A DNA stretch of 53,534 bases from Candidatus Sumerlaeota bacterium (lineage in GTDB: Bacteria; Sumerlaeota; Sumerlaeia; Sumerlaeales; Sumerlaeaceae), in contig JAPLSQ010000030.1 in NCBI GenBank assembly GCA_026398535.1, positions 1 through 53,534 on the forward strand, written 5' to 3'. Each line of letters starts with the position of its first letter. The stretch's first letter is position 1. A program made the translations under genes and the position numbers. The notes under the pieces are model-generated. The model made no database searches. It was not told the DNA's origin and saw nothing but the letters and a program-made list of their open reading frames with translations. Below, in pieces: positions 25,129-32,337 of the stretch.

Positions 25129-26226
25129 ATGAATGGATCAATGGCTACGGAAGCGGCGTTTATACAGGCGCAAATGTTTTTTGGCGTAATGGCTTTTGTG
25201 CTGGGCGTCTCATTTGGGAGTTTTTTCAATGTGTGCATTTACCGCATACCCGTGCGCAGATCAATCATCCGTCCGCCGTCTCACTGTTATTCATGCGGCA
25301 CACGAATCAGGTGGCATGATAATATCCCGCTTGTGAGCTACCTGATGTTGCGGGGGGGGTGCCGTTATTGCGGCGCATTGTTCAGCGTCCGGTATTTTCT
25401 GGTGGAGTTGCTTTCCGGCATCATGTTTCTCGCCATCTTCGTGTCCTATGGGACCGGATGGTTGACCGTGGTGAATTGCGCTTTCGCGTCACTGCTGCTT
25501 GTTGGAGCTTTTATCGATGCGGATCACTACATATTGCCCGACGGGCTGACCCTCGGCGGTCTTGTTTTTGCTGTCATCGTGGCGGCTGTGTCTGGAAGTC
25601 ATTCGTTGATCGCATCGGAAACCATGACAGTATGGGGTATCGTTTGCCTGGACCAAATGAGCAGAGCAGGGCGTTTCGTGTCTGTTCCCTTACCGGTTTA
25701 TGCTCCTTTATTATGGTCGCTGGCGGGCGCATTGTTCGGCTGGGTGTTGTTGCAGGGTGTTGGTCTGCTTGGCCGAATCCTGTTTCGCAAGGAAGCCATG
25801 GGCGGCGGCGACATCAAATTGTTTGCGTTTCTGGGAGCGTATCTTGGCGCCATTCACTGCCTGTTTGCGCTCTTTGTCGCTTCGGTCCTTGGCGCCTGCA
25901 TTGGTCTTGTGCTCATTATCATTCACAAGCTGGCGGGAAAGGATGAATATGAGGAAATCACCCTTGTGCCAGGTCGTGCGGCGCCCATGTATTGGCTTAC
26001 GTCCATTGACCGAAAATCAGAGTCAGGCTTGGGGGTGAATCAGTCATCCATAGTTGATCAAGCCCATCTGGCTCCTGATAGTGTGACGATCCGTGTTGCC
26101 AGAAAAACGACGCGACAGATGCATCATTTTCCGTTTGGCCCTTATATTGCTGTGGCAGCTTACATCGTGATGATTTGCCATGACGCCATTAATGAATTAT
26201 TAAGGAATCTGTTCGTTTTGCCATGA
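25129..26226 (+). CDS. Type IV prepilin peptidase (A24) with an inserted loop
   Basis: 365 residues from 25129 (25141 is also possible). Seen: GVSFGSFFNVCIYRIP, two CxxC pairs (CYSCGTRIRWHD and CRYCGALF) of the cytoplasmic zinc domain, NIPLVSYL, first catalytic Asp in FIDADHYILPDGLTLGG, second in the GxGD-type motif AMGGGDIKLFAFLGAYLG, and several membrane helices. An extra ~60-residue segment (from about GSHSLIASE to PVYAPLLW) separates the two active-site regions. A ~90-residue C-terminal part carries a basic stretch and a last helix. Known: cleaves and often N-methylates type IV or type II pseudopilins. No pilin genes are in the window. Its stop overlaps the next gene as ATGA. Confidence 0.92.
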   Translation: MNGSMATEAAFIQAQMFFGVMAFVLGVSFGSFFNVCIYRIPVRRSIIRPPSHCYSCGTRIRWHDNIPLVSYLMLRGGCRYCGALFSVRYFLVELLSGIMFLAIFVSYGTGWLTVVNCAFASLLLVGAFIDADHYILPDGLTLGGLVFAVIVAAVSGSHSLIASETMTVWGIVCLDQMSRAGRFVSVPLPVYAPLLWSLAGALFGWVLLQGVGLLGRILFRKEAMGGGDIKLFAFLGAYLGAIHCLFALFVASVLGACIGLVLIIIHKLAGKDEYEEITLVPGRAAPMYWLTSIDRKSESGLGVNQSSIVDQAHLAPDSVTIRVARKTTRQMHHFPFGPYIAVAAYIVMICHDAINELLRNLFVLP

Positions 26227-27341
26227 AGATAAAAATCATCAGCCTGCTTCTCTGCCTTCATGCGGGATTGTTGTCCACGGGCTTCTCTCAGACAGCGGCG
26301 ACATCGAGGCTGGCACAATCAGTCAAGTCTGGCCATGGATTGAGCTTGGCGGCGCATGGCGTGGGCTTGAATCCGCCCGAGCTCACCAAGTTTCTGGAAT
26401 CGGGGTTCCCACCCGGGGTGAATCGTTCGAAGCTCCCGGACAAACCCGCCGATAAAAGTCAGCTTGCGGTGGACGCGATGGCCATTCTTGGCGGTGACGC
26501 GTCCAGACAAGCCCTTCCCATTCTCATGCGAATCGCATCGCTGGATATCCCGGCCGGAGTCGCCTCGCTGGTTGAGATGGATGTGCAGAAACTGCCGGCC
26601 GAGAAACGTGATGAGGCGCGCAATCGGGCGTTGCGCATACTGCAATTTAATGCCATCAACGCGCTGGGTCTGATCGGTGATCCGCTGGCTCTTCCCGCTG
26701 CAAGGGCGGTTTTCAGCGCGGAAGAAAGTCCCTCCGCCCGCATACAGTATGCGCTCACCCTTGCGTGCCTGGGCGATCCGTCAGGGATGGATTTTCTCAT
26801 CAGCGTCATTCAGTTGCAGAATCGCAGGGAGAGCGTTGCCGCCGCGAAGGTGTTTTATTACATCACGGGGCAGAACTTCAGCTACACAGAGAGCACGCCT
26901 ATCAAAGCAAGGAAAACGCGGGCTAAGATGTGCGCTGACTGGTGGAAAGCAAACCGGCAGACATTTCAACCGGCGCCACAGGAGATCACAAAGAGGCGCC
27001 TTGAACCGGAGAACCCATATCCTTCCAATCCCCAAGGCATCCGCGATTTTTTGAAGGTTGCCTCCAACTACTTCGATTTCAACAACACGCTTCACAGCCG
27101 CGAAGCGCGCGACCGTCTGTCGCGCTCCGGCAGGAGCATCAACAATGAGCTTCAGCGCGTCGCGTCGGACGAGATGGAAGACTTGGATGTGCGCATGGAA
27201 GCGATGAACTGGTATTATGAAGCCAACCGGGCGGACGCGCGCGCTTTTTTGAAAAAGCTCAAGCGCGATGAGAATCCGGAAATTGTCGACAAAGCCAATT
27301 CCCTTCTCCTGCAAATTGAAGAAAAAGTCACCACGCCATAA
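26223..27341 (+). CDS. Exported HEAT-repeat-like protein, 372 aa
   Basis: Seen: a signal peptide (IISLLLCLHAGLLSTGFSQ), then helical pairs with the alternating Ala/Leu pattern of HEAT repeats: LAVDAMAILGGDASRQALPIL, ALRILQFNAINALGLIGDPL, ARIQYALTLACLGDPSG. A second helical block lies near the C-terminus (LDVRMEAMNWYYEANRADA). Known: HEAT repeats make scaffolds for protein binding; no enzyme motif is visible. The ATG overlaps the prepilin peptidase stop by 4 bp, so the two are probably translated together. A periplasmic scaffold for the pilus or polysaccharide machinery is a guess. Confidence 0.75.
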   Translation: MKIKIISLLLCLHAGLLSTGFSQTAATSRLAQSVKSGHGLSLAAHGVGLNPPELTKFLESGFPPGVNRSKLPDKPADKSQLAVDAMAILGGDASRQALPILMRIASLDIPAGVASLVEMDVQKLPAEKRDEARNRALRILQFNAINALGLIGDPLALPAARAVFSAEESPSARIQYALTLACLGDPSGMDFLISVIQLQNRRESVAAAKVFYYITGQNFSYTESTPIKARKTRAKMCADWWKANRQTFQPAPQEITKRRLEPENPYPSNPQGIRDFLKVASNYFDFNNTLHSREARDRLSRSGRSINNELQRVASDEMEDLDVRMEAMNWYYEANRADARAFLKKLKRDENPEIVDKANSLLLQIEEKVTTP

Positions 27342-27355
27342 ATAGTTCCAACCCG

Positions 27356-28879
27356 ATGAGCCAGATCAAACAGACATATCGCCCCTCCAACAAGCAGCAG
27401 ATCCCCGCGGTTGCGACGGCAGTGTCCTCTGATATGACCTGGATGGTTCTGGCGGCAATTGCCTGTCTGGGTCTTATTGTCATGATCTGGGTGGGCGGAG
27501 CGTTTCTGCCGCCGATTGCGTCGGAGCTTTCCTGGGCGCTCCCGCTGGCGCTGGGTGCGGCCGCCGTTCTGCTGGGCATGGCCCTGCGCTACCCGCGCCG
27601 GGTTTTCAATGCGTTCCTGTTATTGTCAATGAACCTTATGTTCGTCTTTGAGGTTGTGCACATTCCCCTCGGTTTTATGAAACTTTACGTCCAGGATATC
27701 GTCTTCCTGTTCAATGCGGCGCTCATTGTATGGCGCGCTTCGATCGGGCAAACCCAGTTCAGGCGTATCCGTTTCAACAAATATGTGTTCCTGTTCTTCC
27801 TGCTGGGAATCTGGGGCGTGGTCAATGGTCTGCTCATTACGAAGAACCAATTCGACGATGTGTTCGGCGATTTTCGCCGCGCATTTTTTTACTTCATGAA
27901 CTACTTTGTCGTGCTTTATCTTACGGACAGTTACAAGGATGTCAAAATACTGCGTGACACACTGTTGCTCGGCAGCGTGTTTCTCATCTTCAAGGGGATT
28001 TTTCAGGCGGCAACAGGGCAATTCTACACGCGGCGCTTTGGCGATGCCGCGCATATTTTGTCTTACATGGAACTGATCTTTATATCGTTCAGCATCTATT
28101 ATGGTCTGGTCCAGCTTGTTTTCAACGAGAAAGTCAACCGTGGCTTGTGGATATCGGTCATCGGGTTGGGATTGCTCGTCTCGGCTCTGGGCAATTATCG
28201 CGCTTCGTGGCTTGGCCTGCTGGGTGGAATCATGGTCATGTTTTTGTTCGTGCCTGGAAACAAGAAGTTGCTCCTTGCAGGTTTCTGCGGCCTTGTGTCG
28301 ATTTTTCTCACGCTGGCAGTTCTTATCATGTGGGACGCTGAAATATTGGAGGGGCAGACCACGGTTGGCAAGGAGCTGATGATGAAGGCCAATCCGGCCA
28401 ACGCTCCAGCTGATGTGAATGTGATATGGCGGGTGCTCTCCTACAGGGCGGCCTTGGAGCAATGGCTCACATCGCCCATCATTGGCACAGGACTGGGCAC
28501 CTATCTTGAGTTTGCCATCATCACCTCCACCGGACGCCCCGATCTTGCCGAAGGTCATAATATACACAACTCGTTACTATGGCTGCTCATGGTTGAGGGG
28601 ATTATCGGTCTGGCGGCCATCCTTGCCGTCCACGCCTCCTACCTGTCAGCGGCCATCCGCGCCATACGCAGCACGCATTGGTTGGAAGGCCGCATCACGC
28701 TTATTGCATGTGTTTCGTATTATACGTGCATGATGGTCGCCACGGTGTTTCAGAATTACCTTGAGAATGCGATTCCTGTGACCGTTTTCAGCGCGGTGGC
28801 CGCCTTGACGATGCTGACCATTTATTACATGCCGTCGGCAGGCGAAGAGGCAAAAATGGTTGCCGGCAAGACGGCATAG
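27356..28879 (+). CDS. O-antigen ligase / polymerase-like membrane protein
   Basis: 507 residues with ~12 hydrophobic segments. Seen: a basic cytoplasmic start, then an even run of membrane helices and a large periplasmic loop (~330-400) with RVLSYRAALEQWLTSPIIGTG. The Wzy_C-type motif GHNIHNSLLWLLMVEGIIGL follows near residue 415; its His is the residue usually needed for ligation. Known: the family joins or polymerises undecaprenyl-linked glycans outside the inner membrane (WaaL, Wzy or protein O-glycosylation ligases). Which of these it is cannot be told. It starts 14 bp after the HEAT gene in the same transcript. With a prepilin peptidase nearby, pilin glycosylation is a possible alternative. 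Confidence 0.9.
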   Translation: MSQIKQTYRPSNKQQIPAVATAVSSDMTWMVLAAIACLGLIVMIWVGGAFLPPIASELSWALPLALGAAAVLLGMALRYPRRVFNAFLLLSMNLMFVFEVVHIPLGFMKLYVQDIVFLFNAALIVWRASIGQTQFRRIRFNKYVFLFFLLGIWGVVNGLLITKNQFDDVFGDFRRAFFYFMNYFVVLYLTDSYKDVKILRDTLLLGSVFLIFKGIFQAATGQFYTRRFGDAAHILSYMELIFISFSIYYGLVQLVFNEKVNRGLWISVIGLGLLVSALGNYRASWLGLLGGIMVMFLFVPGNKKLLLAGFCGLVSIFLTLAVLIMWDAEILEGQTTVGKELMMKANPANAPADVNVIWRVLSYRAALEQWLTSPIIGTGLGTYLEFAIITSTGRPDLAEGHNIHNSLLWLLMVEGIIGLAAILAVHASYLSAAIRAIRSTHWLEGRITLIACVSYYTCMMVATVFQNYLENAIPVTVFSAVAALTMLTIYYMPSAGEEAKMVAGKTA

Positions 28880-28883
28880 GATT

Positions 28884-30071
28884 ATGCACGCGCGCTCCGT
28901 GGCCGCCGGGCGTATGGCATGGGCGGTATTGCTGGCCTTTATTATCGTCGCCGCGTTCGTTTCGTCCTTTTATAGCTGGACACACAATACCCACGAGCTT
29001 GTCCTGCGCGGGCGATATCCCACTTGGTATCGGGGCGGTCATGTGCTTTTCGATGGGTATGGTGATTACGCCGACGCCATAAGGGATTGGATTATGGCTC
29101 CGCAGACGCGGTGGCCGCAATTTCAGCGTTTTTTGCATGAGCATGTTCATGCAAACACGCTGATCTATCCTTTGCTTGCCGCGCTTGTTGGGTTGTCAGG
29201 TCTCGGCACTGTCTGGTCATGTTTTGCGGTCACACTTGCGGCATCCGTCCTCTGCCTTTATTTATTCTACCTGCTGATTCTGCAACGTGACCGGGAATTC
29301 GGGACTCCCGCGAAAATCTGTTTTGTGGCGTTTGTGCTCCATGTGCCGAACCTCAGCGGGTGGTGCCGTCCGTTGCCTGACATGCTGGCGCTGGACGTCC
29401 TATTGTTGTTTTTTCTGTGTTACAGGAGATTTCGCGAGTCGGGTGAGATGCGCTGGATTGTTTTGTGCACGGGCTTATGTGTGGCTGGCGCGCTTACGAA
29501 GTCGGTGCTGCTGCTTCTGACTCCTTTGCTGGTGGTGCTTCTGGCGCGCAACTGCTTCATAGCCCCTTGCGGGAGTCTCACGGTGCGCGTGCGGCTGTCC
29601 CTTGCCATCGCCGGCGCCCTGTGCGTTGTCGCGGCCGCGGCTCTTGCGGTGAGCGCAAGCCACACACCGGGCATTCGGTTTCTTGTCCACTCAACCCTGA
29701 ATGCGCTGGATTCGTGGCGGCAGGCGGGTGATTTCAAACTTGTGGCGTTTGGCGCGCTGTTGTTTGCGGGGCTTTCATTCAACTTGTATCCCCTGATTGC
29801 CGCATCAGGCTGGAAAAAAGGTCTGGCAGGGCGGGAGTTCGAACACATCGCATGGATTGCTCTTTATTTGATTCAACGCTTCTGGCATGCCGGATTTAAT
29901 CTGGGTTATGGCCGCGCGCGGTATGGAATCCCTTTGGCGGCTTCCGCCCTGATCCTTGCGCTGCCCGGCTTTCAGAAATTGTGGCCGAACCGCCGGACAA
30001 GATTCCTTGTGTTTGTTCCCGTCGCAGTGAGCTTGGTGATCTGGCTCTATTTTCTTGTCACATTAAAATGA
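28884..30071 (+). CDS. Polytopic membrane protein, probably glycosyltransferase-related
   Basis: 395 residues from the ATG at 28884 (a TTG at 28860 would overlap the previous gene). Seen: an N-terminal membrane segment (AVLLAFIIVAAFVSSF), an external loop with a DGYGDYADAIRDW stretch, HANTLIYPLLAALVG, PLPDMLALDVLLLFFL and about ten hydrophobic segments. The layout recalls GT39/GT87-like enzymes, but the usual acidic DE pair in the first loop is not clear, so family membership is unproven. It closes the plus-strand cluster and starts 4 bp after the O-antigen-ligase-like gene. The function is inferred only from its neighbours. Confidence 0.75.
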   Translation: MHARSVAAGRMAWAVLLAFIIVAAFVSSFYSWTHNTHELVLRGRYPTWYRGGHVLFDGYGDYADAIRDWIMAPQTRWPQFQRFLHEHVHANTLIYPLLAALVGLSGLGTVWSCFAVTLAASVLCLYLFYLLILQRDREFGTPAKICFVAFVLHVPNLSGWCRPLPDMLALDVLLLFFLCYRRFRESGEMRWIVLCTGLCVAGALTKSVLLLLTPLLVVLLARNCFIAPCGSLTVRVRLSLAIAGALCVVAAAALAVSASHTPGIRFLVHSTLNALDSWRQAGDFKLVAFGALLFAGLSFNLYPLIAASGWKKGLAGREFEHIAWIALYLIQRFWHAGFNLGYGRARYGIPLAASALILALPGFQKLWPNRRTRFLVFVPVAVSLVIWLYFLVTLK

Positions 30072-30154
30072 TATGAACAGATCTCTTTTTTTCTTCAACC
30101 GTGGAACTTGGGGTAGGACAAACAGCAGGAGAATCCGAATCTCAGGGGCATTGA

Positions 30155-30346
30155 TTATTTCATGCTGCTTTGATCCTTGACGGGCATTGACATGGGATTG
30201 ACTCGGTCAACACGCCGGCGGCGTTGGACGGCGTCGCGCAGGAGAAACTCGATCTGCCCATTCACGCTCCGCAGCTCCATGTTGGCCCATCGCTCGAGCT
30301 CGTTCCACAGATCTTGGTTGATGCGAAGCAGAAATTTCTTCTGCAC
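30155..30346 (-). CDS. Arc-like ribbon-helix-helix protein
   Basis: 63 residues, starting with GTG at 30346. Seen: the RHH pattern KFLLRINQDLWNELERWA (strand and first helix) followed by RSVNGQIEFLLRDAVQRRR (second helix). This is the layout of Arc/MetJ-type DNA-binding dimers. A basic stretch and a short polar tail follow. It starts 10 bp after the PH-like gene and is the last gene of the SPFH trio, all on the minus strand. Known: RHH proteins of this size are repressors or antitoxins; no toxin is next to it, so autoregulation of the trio is the simplest guess. Confidence 0.85.
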   Translation of the reverse strand: MQKKFLLRINQDLWNELERWANMELRSVNGQIEFLLRDAVQRRRRVDRVNPMSMPVKDQSSMK

Positions 30347-30356
30347 GATTCAGATC

Positions 30357-30869
30357 TCACTTTGTATGCTGGATCAGCCCAGTAATGGCCCGGTTCAGTT
30401 GTTCGGGACGCTCTGAGCCCAAGACGATTCTTTTCCCGTCGTTGTAGACGAGCCTCACGCCATGGAAGCCGGAGAGTCTGTAAACGGTATCGTGCAAGCG
30501 GGAATGCTTTCCCCAGCTGCCGCCGAGGTTGCTCAGTGGGGAAAAGGCCATGACCTCGCATTTGACCACGCCTTCAAGCGGTATGCTTTTGCTGGATCGC
30601 ATGAATGGAAGCAGCCGGATGAAAAGGCCGTCTTCACGCATTTCTGTTGTCATTTTGCACAACGCGAGGATGCCCAGCATGCCAGTGTCCAAAGCTATAA
30701 TGCCGAGAACGATGCTCCACAACTTCATAGGGCTGGTTTGCGGATCGCTCTTGAGTGCCATGCCTGCCACGCCGGCTGCGATCATTCCCGACACCACCAG
30801 GATGATCGACATCAACTTCATGTTGAAAGTCTGTTCCTCGCGAAAGAGCACTTTGGAGCGGGATTGCAT
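30357..30869 (-). CDS. Small membrane protein with a PH-like domain
   Basis: 170 residues. Seen: N-terminal VLFREEQTFN, two hydrophobic helices (LMSIILVVSGMIAAGVAGMAL and WSIVLGIIALDTGMLGILAL), then a soluble beta-rich domain with REDGLFIRLLPF, VVKCEVMAFSPLS, RLHDTVYRLSGFHGVRLVYNDGKRIVLGS and EQLNRAITG. The last block is typical of bacterial PH-like domains. It resembles the DUF6141-type proteins, though I am not sure of that name. It lies 17 bp after the SPFH gene and 10 bp before the Arc-like gene, so it is almost surely one operon. Known: SPFH and PH-like proteins often share membrane microdomain roles. Confidence 0.75.
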   Translation of the reverse strand: MQSRSKVLFREEQTFNMKLMSIILVVSGMIAAGVAGMALKSDPQTSPMKLWSIVLGIIALDTGMLGILALCKMTTEMREDGLFIRLLPFMRSSKSIPLEGVVKCEVMAFSPLSNLGGSWGKHSRLHDTVYRLSGFHGVRLVYNDGKRIVLGSERPEQLNRAITGLIQHTK

Positions 30870-30886
30870 AATGGCGTCAATCTTTC

Positions 30887-31768
30887 TTAATGATAAAGTG
30901 TGCCGGCATTAATGACCGGCTGGGCGTTGGATTCGCTGCAGAGCACGACAAGCAGGTTCGTGACCATCGCGGCCCTGCGTTCGTCGTCCATCTCGATGAC
31001 TTTCTCGTTACTTAACTGTTCGAGCGCCATGCGCACCATGCCGACTGCGCCCTCGACGATTTTTCTGCGGGCCGAGATAACGGCGCCCGCCTGCTGGCGG
31101 CGCAGCATGGCCTCGGCGATCTCCGGCGCATACGCCAAATGGCTCAGGCGCGCTTCCTGTATGATGACGCCCGCCTTTTCCAAGCGTTCCAGAAGCTCTT
31201 TTTTCAGCGCTTCTGACACTTCATCAATATGGCCGCGCAACGAAATGACTTCCTCTTCCTCCCAACTGTCGTAGGGGTAGCGGGAAGCAAGATGCCGCAG
31301 GGCGGCGTCGCTCTGCACGCACACAAAATCGTGGAAATCATCCACCTCGAAACAGGCGTCGTAAGTGTCCTCCACGCGCCAGACAATAACAGCGGCGATC
31401 TCGATGGGATTGCCGTTCTTGTCGTTCACTTTGAGCTTGTCACCATTCAGGTTGCGAAGCCTGAGCGAAACTGTTCGTTTTATATAAAATGGATTCACCC
31501 ACCAGAATCCGCTGTCTCTGATCGTGCCCCGATACTCACCGAACAGAAGCAACACGGCAGCATGATTGGGCTGAAGAATTTTCAGACCCAAGGCCAGCAG
31601 AATGGTGATCAACAAACAGATGGCGACGGCCAGCAGCAGCCATGGATTGTGTTTGGCAATCGCTGTGGCGAACAGGACGACTGTGACAATGCCCATGACA
31701 ATAGTCCAAGGCAGCATCTGCCATCCGGATATGGGGTTACATTTCTTTTCAAGTGTCATCGAACTCAT
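30887..31768 (-). CDS. SPFH-domain (stomatin/prohibitin-like) membrane protein
   Basis: 293 residues. Seen: two N-terminal hydrophobic segments ([11 protein letters not shown] at the second), then the SPFH domain: [77 protein letters not shown] charged helix with [20 protein letters not shown] follows, and then an Ala/Gln-rich helical tail ([21 protein letters not shown]) that would form the oligomer coiled coil. Known: SPFH proteins build ring or scaffold assemblies in membranes and regulate proteases or lipid domains. It heads an SPFH, PH-like, Arc operon. A GGAG-type site lies just before the start. Confidence 0.92.
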   Translation of the reverse strand: MSSMTLEKKCNPISGWQMLPWTIVMGIVTVVLFATAIAKHNPWLLLAVAICLLITILLALGLKILQPNHAAVLLLFGEYRGTIRDSGFWWVNPFYIKRTVSLRLRNLNGDKLKVNDKNGNPIEIAAVIVWRVEDTYDACFEVDDFHDFVCVQSDAALRHLASRYPYDSWEEEEVISLRGHIDEVSEALKKELLERLEKAGVIIQEARLSHLAYAPEIAEAMLRRQQAGAVISARRKIVEGAVGMVRMALEQLSNEKVIEMDDERRAAMVTNLLVVLCSESNAQPVINAGTLYH

Positions 31769-31820
31769 TCTCCCGATAATGATTATATATTGATATTTTT
31801 ATGATATCATCATGGGGGGC

Positions 31821-32260
31821 AGGATATTCAATAATTATGCCACATTGATCTGGCACATTTGGAATCCGCAGCCTTCGGGCGTCAACCCCGCGCAAGGAGC
31901 TGTGGGCTCTTCAATGGTTGTTCCTGTTGATTACGCGCGGATGGACAACAGCCTGAAATGGTGCGAGACGCGCGGTCTGAAGGTCAAAGGCTTTGGTTAT
32001 GTTTACATGACTCGAGTCGCCACGCCTGTGTGGATGCGCGACTGGTCATATGACAAATTGCTGTCTTTATACAGGCACGTTGTGCGCGAAACCATGCGAC
32101 ATTATGGACCGGATCGAGTATTGCGAAATCATCAATGAGGCGCACGACAAAGCCAATCTCTTCAAATTGTCGCACGAGCAAATACTGAACTTACGAATGC
32201 GGCGTGCCGCGCCTCGCGGCGCGCGAATCCGCGCGTCAAGCGTGTCATTAATCATTGAAA
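31821..32260 (+). pseudogene. Decayed GH10 endo-xylanase fragment
   Basis: Three reading-frame pieces join into a GH10-like sequence. Frame 1 (from ~31824) gives IFNNYATLIWH, KWCETRGLKVKGFGYVYM, TPVWMRDWSYDKLL and RETMRHYG. After ~32107 the reading shifts by one base to RIEYCEIINEAHDKANLFKL, which holds the acid/base Glu motif of GH10 (xxVNEA). Near 32190 it shifts again to ELTNAACRASRRANPRVKRVINH and then a stop. The region upstream of the barrel centre and the whole nucleophile half are missing. A sequencing error could explain one shift but not two plus loss of both ends. Known: GH10 enzymes cut beta-1,4-xylan. This is an inactive remnant. Confidence 0.8.
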
Positions 32261-32337
32261 AAGCACGCCGTCGCAATCCGAATTATTGATTAAAATTTCC
32301 ACAATCGTGGCCATGGCGCATTACAATGACTGGCGGA

